A DNA stretch of 47,482 bases from Candidatus Mediterraneibacter quadrami (GTDB lineage: Bacteria > Bacillota > Clostridia > Lachnospirales > Lachnospiraceae), in contig DWUU01000004.1 in assembly GCA_019120575.1 (NCBI GenBank), positions 1 through 47,482 on the forward strand, written 5' to 3'. The notes beneath the pieces were generated by a model. That model did not search any database. It saw only the letters and a list, made by a program, of their open reading frames with translations, and was not told the origin of the DNA. This document shows positions 1 to 8,536 of this stretch, one piece after another. Each line of letters starts with the position of its first letter. The stretch's first letter is position 1. The position numbers were made by a program, and so were the translations under genes.

Positions 1-237
1 ATCAATGATTTTTATAAAGTTTACGGCTATGCCTGTATCTATCAATCCAATACGGACCAGATAAAGGAGATTGATCCGCAGGAATTAACGCTTACGTTTG
101 TGTGCAGTCATTATCCGCGGAATCTGCTCCGTCACTTAGAACATGCGCGTGGGATCAATACCGAATATCAGGGCGGAGGGATTTATTATCTGAAAGGGGA
201 TCCGATCCCCATGCAGCTCCTGATCGTTCCGAATTAA
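1..237 (+). CDS. C-terminal part of an uncharacterised Lachnospiraceae-type protein (5' end outside window, 3' end frameshifted)
   Basis: The open frame enters from the left edge and gives 78 residues beginning INDFYKVYGYACIYQ and ending at a TAA at 235-237. The text resembles a family of hypothetical proteins common in Lachnospiraceae, whose upstream part (not visible here) may be PD-(D/E)XK nuclease-like; this is recollection, not shown here. Just at the stop, a shift of one base back (reading GAA at 231) opens a continuation, ELSEEEIEKIRREIE, that ends in TGA at 276-278. The family normally continues past this point, so the gene looks frameshifted or truncated near 230. A hairpin terminator follows. 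Function is unknown. Confidence 0.5.
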   Translation: MNDFYKVYGYACIYQSNTDQIKEIDPQELTLTFVCSHYPRNLLRHLEHARGINTEYQGGGIYYLKGDPIPMQLLIVPN

Positions 238-310
238 GTGAGGAAGAGATTGAAAAAATACGCCGGGAGATAGAGTGAGTAAAATAATGTCATTAGAACT
301 GTCAGGCAAG

Positions 311-350
311 GGAGCCGGCACACTAAATCAGTGTGTCGGCTCCTTTCAGT
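311..350 (+). terminator. Rho-independent terminator after the left-edge gene
   Basis: A 14-bp stem pairs GGAGCCGGCACACT (311-324) with AGTGTGTCGGCTCC (330-343), with one G-T wobble and a short loop. A T-rich run (TTTCAGTTATT) follows. It closes the left-edge gene and separates it from the marR operon. Confidence 0.75.
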
Positions 351-405
351 TATTCTGATTTTGTGAAAAAAGTATAAAATAAATGTGAAATCACCCTGTA
401 ATCCG

Positions 406-454
406 TTGACAGAATTGTGGAACAGTACTAAACTGTCGTTTAGTTTGCTAACTA
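406..454 (+). promoter_or_regulatory. Promoter and tandem palindromic operator of the MarR/ABC operon
   Basis: TTGACA (406-411) and TAAACT (429-434) are separated by 17 bp. The -10 lies inside a perfect inverted repeat, ACTAAAC-4-GTTTAGT (427-444), which runs directly into a second one, TAGTT-4-AACTA (441-454). MarR dimers typically repress their own promoters through such palindromes, so autorepression by the adjacent gene is the simple reading; that part is inference. Confidence 0.7.
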
Positions 455-483
455 ATTAATATGGACTATAAGGAGGAGTTGCC

Positions 484-918
484 ATGAATCACTGCCGTGA
501 TGAGATCCCAGCGATCGGGATGATGGGGATCGTTATGCACAAGATGATGAACCGGGCACAGGAGATGTATCAGGAGTTTGACCTGAATAAAAGTCAGGCG
601 GGCATTCTTTTTACCCTGCATCAGAGTGATTCCATGTCCCAGAAGGAACTGGCGGCAAGGCTCAATGTGACGCCGCCTTCCATCACCGCTTCGATCCAGA
701 AGATGGAGCGGGACGGATATCTGACCCGCCATCCGGATCCGAAAGATCAGCGGGTGATGCGTCTGTCTCTGACAGAGAAAGGAAAATCCTGTATCCAGGG
801 CGTCCGGACGGTGGCGCAGCAGATGGAAGAGCTGATGTTCTGCAATATGACCGGGGAGGAGGTCGCGCTCCTGAAGCGGTTGCTCCTTCAGATCAGCGAC
901 AATCTGGACCGGAAATAG
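484..918 (+). CDS. MarR family transcriptional regulator
   Basis: This is a 144-residue winged-helix regulator of normal MarR length. The recognition-helix region is SQKELAARLNVTPPSITASI (about 54-73) and the wing carries DPKDQRVMRLSLTEKG, both typical of MarR. The N-terminal helix (about 8-32) and the C-terminal helix would form the dimer interface. The start is supported by AAGGAGGAG at 470-478. The gene is followed after 24 bases by two ABC exporter half-genes, so it most likely controls a drug or metabolite exporter and itself, through the palindromes overlapping its promoter. The ligand cannot be told from sequence. Confidence 0.93.
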   Translation: MNHCRDEIPAIGMMGIVMHKMMNRAQEMYQEFDLNKSQAGILFTLHQSDSMSQKELAARLNVTPPSITASIQKMERDGYLTRHPDPKDQRVMRLSLTEKGKSCIQGVRTVAQQMEELMFCNMTGEEVALLKRLLLQISDNLDRK

Positions 919-942
919 ATTTACAGAGAGGAATGACTTGCT

Positions 943-3168
943 ATGAAGAATTTATTTAAGTATGCGGCGGAGCACTGGAAGGCGCTCCTTCTGATCATCG
1001 CCGTGCTGTTTATCCAGGCGTACTGTGATCTGTCGTTGCCGGCCTACACGTCGGACATCGTCAATGTGGGCATCCAGCAGGGCGGCGTGGAGGACCAGGT
1101 GCCGGAACAGATCTCCGTGAAAGAGATGGACCGGCTGCTTCTGTTTGTCCCGTCGGATGAACAGCAGACGGTTCTTGACAGTTATACGGAAGATGACAAT
1201 ACCTATGATGTGCCGGCTTATGTGATGAAAGCGGGCATGACCGATGAAGACATGACAGAACTCCGGGATGTGCTGGCGGGCCCGATGATGCTGACCGCCG
1301 GATTCGAGTCCGGAAGCGAGATGACCGCGCAGATCGAAGAGCAGCTGAAGGCTGCGCTGCCGGAAGGCATGGCTTCGGATGATATGACCGTATTCGATCT
1401 CCTTCAGACGATGCCGGAAGAACAGCGGGAGACACTTATTTTCGGCATGGAGGAGATGACGGGAAAGCTGCCGGATACGATCCTCGATCAGGCGGCGGTA
1501 AGCTATGTGGGATCCGCCTATAAGAATCTGGGGATCGATATGGACGGACTTCAGATCCGCTACCTGGTGACGACCGGCGGGAAGATGGCCGGCCTTGCGC
1601 TCCTCGGGATGGCGGCCAGCGTCCTGGTGGGATTCATGGCGTCCCGGGTGGGTGCCGCCACGGGCCGGGATCTGAGAGGAAGAGTCTTCCGGAAGGTGGT
1701 CGGATTTTCCAACAATGAGTTTGATCATTTTTCAACCGCGTCTCTGATCACACGGAGTACCAACGATATCCAGCAGATCCAGCTGATCATCGTGATGCTT
1801 CTGCGGATCGTGCTCTACGCGCCGATCCTGGCCATCGGCGGCGTGATCCAGGTATTCCAGACCAATGTGTCCATGTCCTGGATCATCGGCCTGGCGGTGG
1901 TGCTGATCGGGCTGGTCATCCTGCTTTTATTCCTGGTGGCCATGCCGAAGTTCCGCATCATGCAGTCCCTGGTGGACCGGGTGAACCTTGTGATGCGCGA
2001 GATCCTGACCGGCCTGCCGGTGATCCGCGCCTTCAGTACGCAGAAGCATGAAGAGGAGCGCTTTGACCGGGCCAACCGGGATCTGACAAGGACGAACCTG
2101 TTCGTCAACCGGGCCATGACCTTCATGATGCCGGTCATGATGCTGATCATGAACGGCGTCTCCGTGCTGATCATGTGGAACGGCGCCCACGGCATCGACA
2201 ACGGCCAGATGCAGGTGGGGGATATGATGGCCTTTATCCAGTATACGATGCAGATCATCATGGGCTTCCTGATGCTGTGCATGCTGTCCATCATGCTGCC
2301 CCGTGCGGCGGTTGCGGCCGACCGTGTGGAAGAAGTGCTTGCAAGTCGGACCGCCATCAAGGATCCGGACTGGGCGGAGCATTTTGCTGAAAATGAAAAA
2401 GGGATCCTCCGGTTTGATCATGTGTCGTTCCGGTATCCGGGGGCGGACGAAAATGTCCTGGAGGACATTACATTTACGGCGAAGCCGGGTGAGACGACGG
2501 CCATCATCGGAAGCACCGGAAGCGGCAAGTCCACGCTGGTCAATCTGGTTCCCCGTTTCTATGACGTGACGGCGGGCAGCATTACGCTGGACGGCGCGGA
2601 CATCCGGAATGTTCCCCAGCACGAACTGCGGGAGAAGCTGGGCTATGTTCCCCAGAAGGGCGTGCTTTTCTCAGGCGACATTGCTTCGAATATCCTGTTC
2701 GGCAATCCGGACGGCGGCGAGGCGGAGATGGTTGAGGCGGCCCGGATCGCCCAGGCGGAAGAGTTCATCGAGGGCAAGAAGGACCGGTATCAGAGCCCAA
2801 TCGCCCAGGGCGGCTCCAATGTATCCGGCGGGCAGAAGCAGCGGCTGTCCATCGCCAGAGCCATTGCGAAGCACCCGGAAGTATTTATCTTCGACGACAG
2901 TTTCTCAGCTCTTGACTTTAAGACGGATGTGACGCTCCGGAAGGCGCTCCGTCAGAAAACGAAAGAGAGCACAGTGCTGATCGTGGCGCAGCGGATCAGT
3001 ACGATCATGAATGCGGAGCAGATCATCGTGCTGGATGACGGGCGGATCGCCGGCACCGGCACCCACCGGGAGCTGCTGGAGAACTGCGAGGTCTACCGGC
3101 AGATCGCCGCGTCCCAGCTCTCGGAAGCGGAATTACAGACAGGAAAGGAGGCGGCTGCACATGCCTAG
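943..3168 (+). CDS. ABC exporter half-transporter, TMD-NBD, degenerate ATP site, large extracellular insert
   Basis: This 741-residue protein is an exporter-type TMD-NBD fusion. TM1 is about 13-33 and TM2 about 213-235. Between them sit some 180 mostly acidic, soluble residues that would lie outside the cell, which is much longer than in usual 580-residue half-transporters. The NBD has Walker A GSTGSGKST (from 523), signature VSGGQKQR (627) and Walker B VFIFDD (647-652). Asp652 replaces the catalytic Glu and Gln683 replaces the switch His. This is the usual degenerate subunit of heterodimeric exporters. The next gene overlaps by 8 bases and supplies the complementary residues. The substrate is unknown; MarR control suggests a toxic compound or peptide. 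Confidence 0.93.
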   Translation: MKNLFKYAAEHWKALLLIIAVLFIQAYCDLSLPAYTSDIVNVGIQQGGVEDQVPEQISVKEMDRLLLFVPSDEQQTVLDSYTEDDNTYDVPAYVMKAGMTDEDMTELRDVLAGPMMLTAGFESGSEMTAQIEEQLKAALPEGMASDDMTVFDLLQTMPEEQRETLIFGMEEMTGKLPDTILDQAAVSYVGSAYKNLGIDMDGLQIRYLVTTGGKMAGLALLGMAASVLVGFMASRVGAATGRDLRGRVFRKVVGFSNNEFDHFSTASLITRSTNDIQQIQLIIVMLLRIVLYAPILAIGGVIQVFQTNVSMSWIIGLAVVLIGLVILLLFLVAMPKFRIMQSLVDRVNLVMREILTGLPVIRAFSTQKHEEERFDRANRDLTRTNLFVNRAMTFMMPVMMLIMNGVSVLIMWNGAHGIDNGQMQVGDMMAFIQYTMQIIMGFLMLCMLSIMLPRAAVAADRVEEVLASRTAIKDPDWAEHFAENEKGILRFDHVSFRYPGADENVLEDITFTAKPGETTAIIGSTGSGKSTLVNLVPRFYDVTAGSITLDGADIRNVPQHELREKLGYVPQKGVLFSGDIASNILFGNPDGGEAEMVEAARIAQAEEFIEGKKDRYQSPIAQGGSNVSGGQKQRLSIARAIAKHPEVFIFDDSFSALDFKTDVTLRKALRQKTKESTVLIVAQRISTIMNAEQIIVLDDGRIAGTGTHRELLENCEVYRQIAASQLSEAELQTGKEAAAHA

Positions 3169-4984
3169 AGGAATGCACGGAAGACATGCCGGCACAGAGA
3201 AGGCCAAAGATTTCAAAGGGACGATCCGAAAACTGATCCGGTATATGAGCGCTTTTAAGGTCCATATGCTGTTCGTGGCGGTGTTTGCCGTCTGCGGAAC
3301 CATTTTCAATATCGTAGGGCCGAAGATACTCGGAAAGGCGACTACCGAGATTTTCAACGGCCTGGTAAGCAAGGTGTCCGGCGGAAGCGGCATCGATTTC
3401 GGCCGGGTCGGACAGATCCTTCTGCTCACGCTGGGCCTGTATCTCATAAGCGCCCTGTGTACGTTTATCCAGGGGATCATCATGACCGGGGTGTCCCAGA
3501 AGACAACCTACCGGCTGCGCAAAGAGATTTCGGAGAAGATCAACCGCATGCCGATGAATTATTTTGACACGAAGCCCGTGGGTGAAGTGCTCTCCCGGGT
3601 GACCAACGACGTGGATACGCTGGGGCAGAGCCTCAATCAGAGCGCGACCCAGATGATCACCTCTGTGACCACGCTGATCGGCGTGCTGGTCATGATGCTG
3701 TCCATCAGCCCGCTGATGACGCTGGTGGCGCTTCTGATCCTGCCGGTGTCCATCCTGCTGATCTCTTTCGTGATGAAGCACTCCCAGCGGTATTTCCGCG
3801 GGCAGCAGGCGTATCTTGGAAATGTAAACGGGCAGGTGGAAGAGATCTACAGCGGCCATAACATCATCAAAGCTTTCAATAAAGAGGAAGATGTGATCCG
3901 GGAATTCAACGAGACGAATGATAAACTCTATGACTCGGCATGGAAATCCCAGTTCTTCTCGGGCATGATGATGCCGGTCATGCAGTTTGTCGGAAATCTC
4001 GGATATGTAGGCGTGGCGATCCTTGGCGGCTTTCTGGCGATCCGGAAGACTATTGAAGTGGGGGATATCCAGTCCTTTATCCAGTATGTGCGCAACTTCA
4101 CCCAGCCGATCCAGCAGGTGGCCCAGGTTACCAACATGCTGCAGCTCACGGCGGCGGCTTCCGAGCGCGTCTTTGAATTCCTGGATGAAAAGGAAGAGGA
4201 TCAGACCGTGCCGGATCCGGTGTCTGTGGAAGGACTTCGCGGAAATGTGGAATTTGACCATGTGAATTTCGGATACAATGCCTACAAGACGATCATCAAT
4301 GACTTCTCCGCGAAAGTGGAGGAAGGCCAGAAGATCGCCATCGTCGGTCCGACCGGCGCCGGCAAGACGACCATGATCAAGCTGCTCATGCGCTTCTATG
4401 ACGTGAACAGCGGCGCCATCCGCATCGACGGCCATGACGTCCGGGATTTCAACCGGAGTGAACTTCGGGAAATGTTCGGCATGGTGCTGCAGGACACCTG
4501 GCTGTTCCACGGTACCATCATGGAAAACATACGGTACGGAAAGCTTGACGCTTCGGACGAAGACGTGATCCGGGCGGCAAAGGCGGCCCACGTCCACCGG
4601 TTCGTACAGACCCTGCCGGGCGGCTACCAGATGGAACTGAACGAAGAGGCCAGCAATGTATCCCAGGGCCAGAAACAGCTCCTTACGATTGCCCGGGCCA
4701 TCCTGGCGGATCCGAAGATCCTGATCCTCGATGAAGCAACCAGCTCCGTGGATACAAGGACAGAGGTGCTTATCCAGAAAGCCATGGATAACCTGATGAA
4801 AGGAAGGACCAGCTTCATCATCGCCCATCGGCTCTCCACTATCCGCGACGCGGACCTGATCCTCGTCATGAAGGACGGCGACATCGTCGAGCAGGGCAGA
4901 CATGAAGAACTCCTCGCCCGGAACGGGTTCTACGCAGAATTATATAACAGCCAGTTTGAATCAACAGCTCAGACGTGCGCCTGA
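3161..4984 (+). CDS. ABC exporter half-transporter, TMD-NBD, catalytic partner subunit
   Basis: From ATG 3161 this is 607 residues. That start is preceded by AGGAAAGGAGG at 3141-3151 and overlaps the upstream gene by 8 bases, which fits translational coupling; an in-frame start further upstream lacks support. Six membrane segments are followed by an NBD with Walker A GPTGAGKTT (from 396), Walker B LILDEATSS (Asp524, Glu525) and switch His556. The signature is VSQGQKQL instead of LSGGQ. So the catalytic Glu and His are here while the canonical signature is in the partner. One competent composite ATP site and one degenerate site are therefore expected. A terminator follows directly. Confidence 0.93.
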   Translation: MPRGMHGRHAGTEKAKDFKGTIRKLIRYMSAFKVHMLFVAVFAVCGTIFNIVGPKILGKATTEIFNGLVSKVSGGSGIDFGRVGQILLLTLGLYLISALCTFIQGIIMTGVSQKTTYRLRKEISEKINRMPMNYFDTKPVGEVLSRVTNDVDTLGQSLNQSATQMITSVTTLIGVLVMMLSISPLMTLVALLILPVSILLISFVMKHSQRYFRGQQAYLGNVNGQVEEIYSGHNIIKAFNKEEDVIREFNETNDKLYDSAWKSQFFSGMMMPVMQFVGNLGYVGVAILGGFLAIRKTIEVGDIQSFIQYVRNFTQPIQQVAQVTNMLQLTAAASERVFEFLDEKEEDQTVPDPVSVEGLRGNVEFDHVNFGYNAYKTIINDFSAKVEEGQKIAIVGPTGAGKTTMIKLLMRFYDVNSGAIRIDGHDVRDFNRSELREMFGMVLQDTWLFHGTIMENIRYGKLDASDEDVIRAAKAAHVHRFVQTLPGGYQMELNEEASNVSQGQKQLLTIARAILADPKILILDEATSSVDTRTEVLIQKAMDNLMKGRTSFIIAHRLSTIRDADLILVMKDGDIVEQGRHEELLARNGFYAELYNSQFESTAQTCA

Positions 4985-4990
4985 GACAAA

Positions 4991-5031
4991 AGACCAGCCG
5001 GTAAGCAAAAGCTTACAGGGCTGGTTTTTTT
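4991..5031 (+). terminator. Rho-independent terminator of the first MarR/ABC operon
   Basis: ACCAGCC and GTAAGC pair across an AAAA loop with GCTTAC and GGCTGGT, interrupted by a small bulge, and a run of seven T follows. It lies 7 bases after the stop codon. Confidence 0.85.
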
Positions 5032-5127
5032 ATGAAAATACTGTGAAACTCCCTCAAAGTTTAAATTCAGTTTAAATAACCGTCATAAAATATCTGCTGG
5101 AAATAACTTTTCAGGAAGGAGAAGGAA

Positions 5128-6216
5128 ATGATAGAAGTCAATAATCTGACTAAATTTTACGGCGACCACAAGGCTGTGGACAATATCAGTTTCTCCGTCA
5201 AGGACGGCACGGTCTGCGGGTTCTGCGGGCCGAACGGCGCCGGAAAATCAACGACCATGAACATTATGACGGGCTGTCTCTCGGCCACGTCAGGCACGGT
5301 GACCATCGGCGGATACGACATCTTCGAGCATCCCATGGAAGCGAAGAAGCTGATCGGCTACCTGCCGGAGCAGCCGCCCCTCTATCTGGAGGAGACGCCG
5401 CGGGAGTATCTGAGGTTTATCGCGGAGGCGAAGAAGGTGCCGCGGGAGCGACTGGCGGATGAGGTGGAGCGGGTCATGAAAGAGACCCAGATCAGCGATG
5501 TGGCGGACCGGCTCATTAAAAATCTGTCCAAAGGATATAAGCAGCGCGTCGGGATCGCCCAGACGCTCCTGGGCAGTCCGAAGGTCATCATCCTCGATGA
5601 GCCCACCGTGGGACTCGACCCGATCCAGGTGGTGGAGATCCGCGATCTGATCAAGAACCTCGGGAAACGGCACACGGTTATCCTGAGCAGCCACATCCTG
5701 TCGGAGGTCCAGCAGATGTGCGATGAGATCATCATTATCGCGAACGGGAAGCTGATCGCATATGATACGACCGAAAATCTGGAGAAGCAGCTCCAGCCGA
5801 AAGTAATGCTGGAGATCCAGACCGATGCGACAAAAGAAGAGAGCGAAGGCGTGCTCGGCCAGATCGAAGGCATCGAGAACGCGGAGTATTCTGAGGAAGA
5901 CGGACTTCTGAAAGTGCTGATCACCACGGTTCCGGACAGAGAACTGGAGATCCGGAAGCTCCTTTCCAGGAAATTCGCGGCCATCGACCGGGCGGTGCTG
6001 AAGAATGATAAAGTAAAGGCCAATCTGGAGGAGATCTTTATCGAGCTGACCCACGCCGAACCGGAGACCCATGAGGATCCGGACGAGGACCCGGATGAAG
6101 AGCCGGACTGGGAAGAAGTAGAGCCTGACGAAGAAACGCCGGGAGAAGAAACGGATGAGGATGATCCGGGCGATGAGGATCCGGATGAGGAGAAGAGAGA
6201 GGGGGATGAGCCATGA
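5128..6216 (+). CDS. ABC transporter ATP-binding protein of a Gld-type system, acidic C-terminal tail
   Basis: The 362-residue protein has an NBD of about 300 residues: Walker A GPNGAGKST (near 33), Q-loop YLPEQ, signature LSKGYKQR, Walker B VIILDEPTVGLDP and switch SSHILSE. This is the arrangement of the GldA/NatA-like ABC-2 ATPases. Residues from about 310 form a very acidic, Asp/Glu/Pro-rich tail that is not part of the normal fold. It is the first gene of a four-gene set with the ABC-2 permease, a GldG-like protein and a DUF4340 protein, joined by overlapping stops and starts. Such sets are common in Clostridia and are not evidence of gliding. Substrate and role are unknown. Confidence 0.9.
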   Translation: MIEVNNLTKFYGDHKAVDNISFSVKDGTVCGFCGPNGAGKSTTMNIMTGCLSATSGTVTIGGYDIFEHPMEAKKLIGYLPEQPPLYLEETPREYLRFIAEAKKVPRERLADEVERVMKETQISDVADRLIKNLSKGYKQRVGIAQTLLGSPKVIILDEPTVGLDPIQVVEIRDLIKNLGKRHTVILSSHILSEVQQMCDEIIIIANGKLIAYDTTENLEKQLQPKVMLEIQTDATKEESEGVLGQIEGIENAEYSEEDGLLKVLITTVPDRELEIRKLLSRKFAAIDRAVLKNDKVKANLEEIFIELTHAEPETHEDPDEDPDEEPDWEEVEPDEETPGEETDEDDPGDEDPDEEKREGDEP

Positions 6217-7076
6217 CCGCGGTATTCCGACATGAACTGCGCATGATGTTTTCAAGTCTCACCGCCTATGTGTACGGGATGTTCTCCCTGCTGGCGGTTG
6301 CGATCTATATGATGTACTACAACCTGAGCGTCGGCTACGCGAACTTCGAGTATGCTCTTGCGGGGGCGTCTTTCGCGCTGCTGATCATGATCCCGATCAT
6401 TACCATGCGGATCATCGCGGAGGAGAAGAAGCAGAAGACAGACCAGCTGCTCTACTCCCTGCCGATCTCAACGACACAGGTAGTGGTCGGAAAGTTCCTG
6501 GCTGTATTCGTGACGTCGGTGATCCCGCTGGTCATCGTGTCCGTTTATCCGGTTATCCTGAAGAATTACGGGAACCTGTATCTCCCGACGGCCTTCGGCG
6601 CGCTGTTCGGCTACATCATGCTGACGGCGGCGCTTCTGTCCATCGGGATCTTTATCTCCTCGATCACGGAGTCCCAGCCGATGGCGGCGGGGATCTGCTT
6701 CGCGGCGATGGTCCTGAACTACTACATGGTCACGCTGGCGGAATATGCCCTGTCGTCGGCCTACGGTTCTTTTGTGGCGCTGCTTGTCATTGAAGTGCTC
6801 CTGGCCCTTCTGGTCCGGCATATGACCGGAAATGACCTTCTGGCGGAAGGACTCGGCGGCGTGGCCATGGTGGCGACGGTTGCCGCATATATCTATAACA
6901 GCGACTGGTTTGAAGGACTGTTCCCGGCCATACTGGAGAAACTCTCTGTCTATGAACGGTTCTATGAGTTCGTGGACGGCGTGTTTGACTACACCCATGT
7001 GGTGTACTTTATCAGTGTGATCGTATTTTTCCTGTTTTTAACAGTCCAGTCACTTGAGAAAAGGAGATATAACTGA
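6213..7076 (+). CDS. ABC-2 type permease of the Gld-type system
   Basis: The 287-residue membrane protein has about six hydrophobic segments (roughly 16-40, 48-70, 96-120, 132-160, 164-210 and 250-275). A conserved-looking cytosolic stretch RIIAEEKKQKTDQLLYSLP follows the second segment, as in GldF-like ABC-2 permeases. It overlaps the ATPase gene by four bases (ATGA) and the next gene by one base, so the set is co-translated. It would form the channel driven by the upstream ATPase. Confidence 0.88.
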   Translation: MTAVFRHELRMMFSSLTAYVYGMFSLLAVAIYMMYYNLSVGYANFEYALAGASFALLIMIPIITMRIIAEEKKQKTDQLLYSLPISTTQVVVGKFLAVFVTSVIPLVIVSVYPVILKNYGNLYLPTAFGALFGYIMLTAALLSIGIFISSITESQPMAAGICFAAMVLNYYMVTLAEYALSSAYGSFVALLVIEVLLALLVRHMTGNDLLAEGLGGVAMVATVAAYIYNSDWFEGLFPAILEKLSVYERFYEFVDGVFDYTHVVYFISVIVFFLFLTVQSLEKRRYN

Positions 7077-8536
7077 TGAAAGAACGATTCAAAAAATATA
7101 TGGCGGAGATCCGGTCCCAGTTCGGGACGCGCTCCAGCAGGGTCGGAAGCTACAGCTTTATCCTGACGGCCGTGGTGCTGGCGATTCTGATCACCGTCAA
7201 TTTCGCGCTCAGCTTCCTGCCGGACAGCTACGCCCAGGCGGACCTGACGGCCAATCAGCTATATTCCATCTCCAGCCAGTCCAAGGTCATGTTAAGTTCT
7301 CTGGAGGATGACATTACGATCTACTGGATCGTGGCGGCCGGCCAGGAAGATGAATATGTGGAAAAGCTGCTCCACAATTATGAGGATTACAGCAGCAAGG
7401 TGAAGGTGGAAAAGAAGGACCCGGACCTGAACCCGGATTTCACCAATGCCTATACCGATGAAGAGATTTACAACAATTCGGTCATCGTAGAGTGCGGGGA
7501 CCGGTACCGTTATATCAGCTATGAAGAAATGTATGAAGTCAGCAGCACAGATTACTATTCCATGTATTCCAGTGCGGATGAGTTCTCCGGCGAGAAGCTG
7601 ATCACTTCGGCGATCTCCTACTGCACGACGGAAGAACTGCCGGTTGTCCATGTGCTGGAAGGGCACGGCGAGGCGGAACTGTCGACGAGTTTCGCGGATG
7701 CCATCGAGACAGATAATCTGGAGACGGAGAGCCTTTCCCTTCTGAACGGGGAGTCGGTTCCGGAAGATGTGGAGTGCATCCTTATTAATGCGCCGTCCAC
7801 GGATATTTCAGAGGAAGAAAAAGACATGCTGATCGACTTCCTGGAAGGCGGCGGACGAGTACTGATCTTAAGCGGCACCAACACGGAAGACGAACTGCCG
7901 AACCTGAAAGCGGTTGCAGAGTACTACGGGATTTCCGTTCTTGAAGGCGTGGTTGTGGAAGAAAGCACAGACCATTATATCTTCAACATGCCGGTCATCC
8001 TGATGCCGGAGATGGGATCCAGCGACATTACGGATCCGCTGATCAACGATAATTATCATGTGATCATGCCGGTGGCGAAAGCACTGGATGTATCCGAACC
8101 GGACGGCGATGTGACGGTTACGCCCCTTCTGACGTCCTCGGAGGATTCATTCCTCAAGGCGGACGGTTATAATATCGAGACTTATGAGAAAGAAGACGGG
8201 GATACGCAGGGCCCGCTGACGCTGGCCGCGCTGGCGACAAAGGATATCGACGACGGGAACCAGATGCAGCTTGTCTGGATCGCATCTTCCGTCCTGCTTG
8301 ACGAGGCGTACAACCAGTACTCATCAGATGCGAATGAAGACTTCGTGCTCAACGCACTGGAAATGATGTGCGAGAAGGACGACAGCGTATCCGTCCGCTC
8401 CAAGAGCCTGACAAATGAGTACCTGACGGTCAGCACAGGTTCGGCTTCACTTATCAAGGTTGTAACGATCGGCGTGATCCCGGCCATCTATCTGATCGTC
8501 GGCATCGGAGTTGTTGTAAGGAGGAAACGCAGATGA
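7076..8536 (+). CDS. GldG-like ABC auxiliary protein
   Basis: The 486-residue protein has an N-terminal membrane anchor (about 24-47), a long extracytoplasmic domain of the ABC_transp_aux/GldG type and a C-terminal membrane segment (about 460-480) ending in RRKRR. The stretch GGGRVLILSG followed by an acidic linker matches the Rossmann-like part of that family. It starts one base inside the permease stop codon and overlaps the next gene by four bases. In this family it associates with the permease; the molecule moved or sensed is not known. Confidence 0.85.
   Translation: MKERFKKYMAEIRSQFGTRSSRVGSYSFILTAVVLAILITVNFALSFLPDSYAQADLTANQLYSISSQSKVMLSSLEDDITIYWIVAAGQEDEYVEKLLHNYEDYSSKVKVEKKDPDLNPDFTNAYTDEEIYNNSVIVECGDRYRYISYEEMYEVSSTDYYSMYSSADEFSGEKLITSAISYCTTEELPVVHVLEGHGEAELSTSFADAIETDNLETESLSLLNGESVPEDVECILINAPSTDISEEEKDMLIDFLEGGGRVLILSGTNTEDELPNLKAVAEYYGISVLEGVVVEESTDHYIFNMPVILMPEMGSSDITDPLINDNYHVIMPVAKALDVSEPDGDVTVTPLLTSSEDSFLKADGYNIETYEKEDGDTQGPLTLAALATKDIDDGNQMQLVWIASSVLLDEAYNQYSSDANEDFVLNALEMMCEKDDSVSVRSKSLTNEYLTVSTGSASLIKVVTIGVIPAIYLIVGIGVVVRRKRR

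Noticed and set aside
3023-4903. A 626-codon open frame on the minus strand opposite the ABC exporter
   Set aside because: It is a shadow produced by GC-biased codons of the plus-strand gene, is rich in His, Asp and Arg, has no recognisable motif and lies wholly antisense to a clear ABC protein.
5290-6255. A 321-codon minus-strand frame opposite the Gld-type ATPase
   Set aside because: It is an antisense shadow; the repeated Ser/Arg/Leu stretch mirrors the acidic tail of the real gene.
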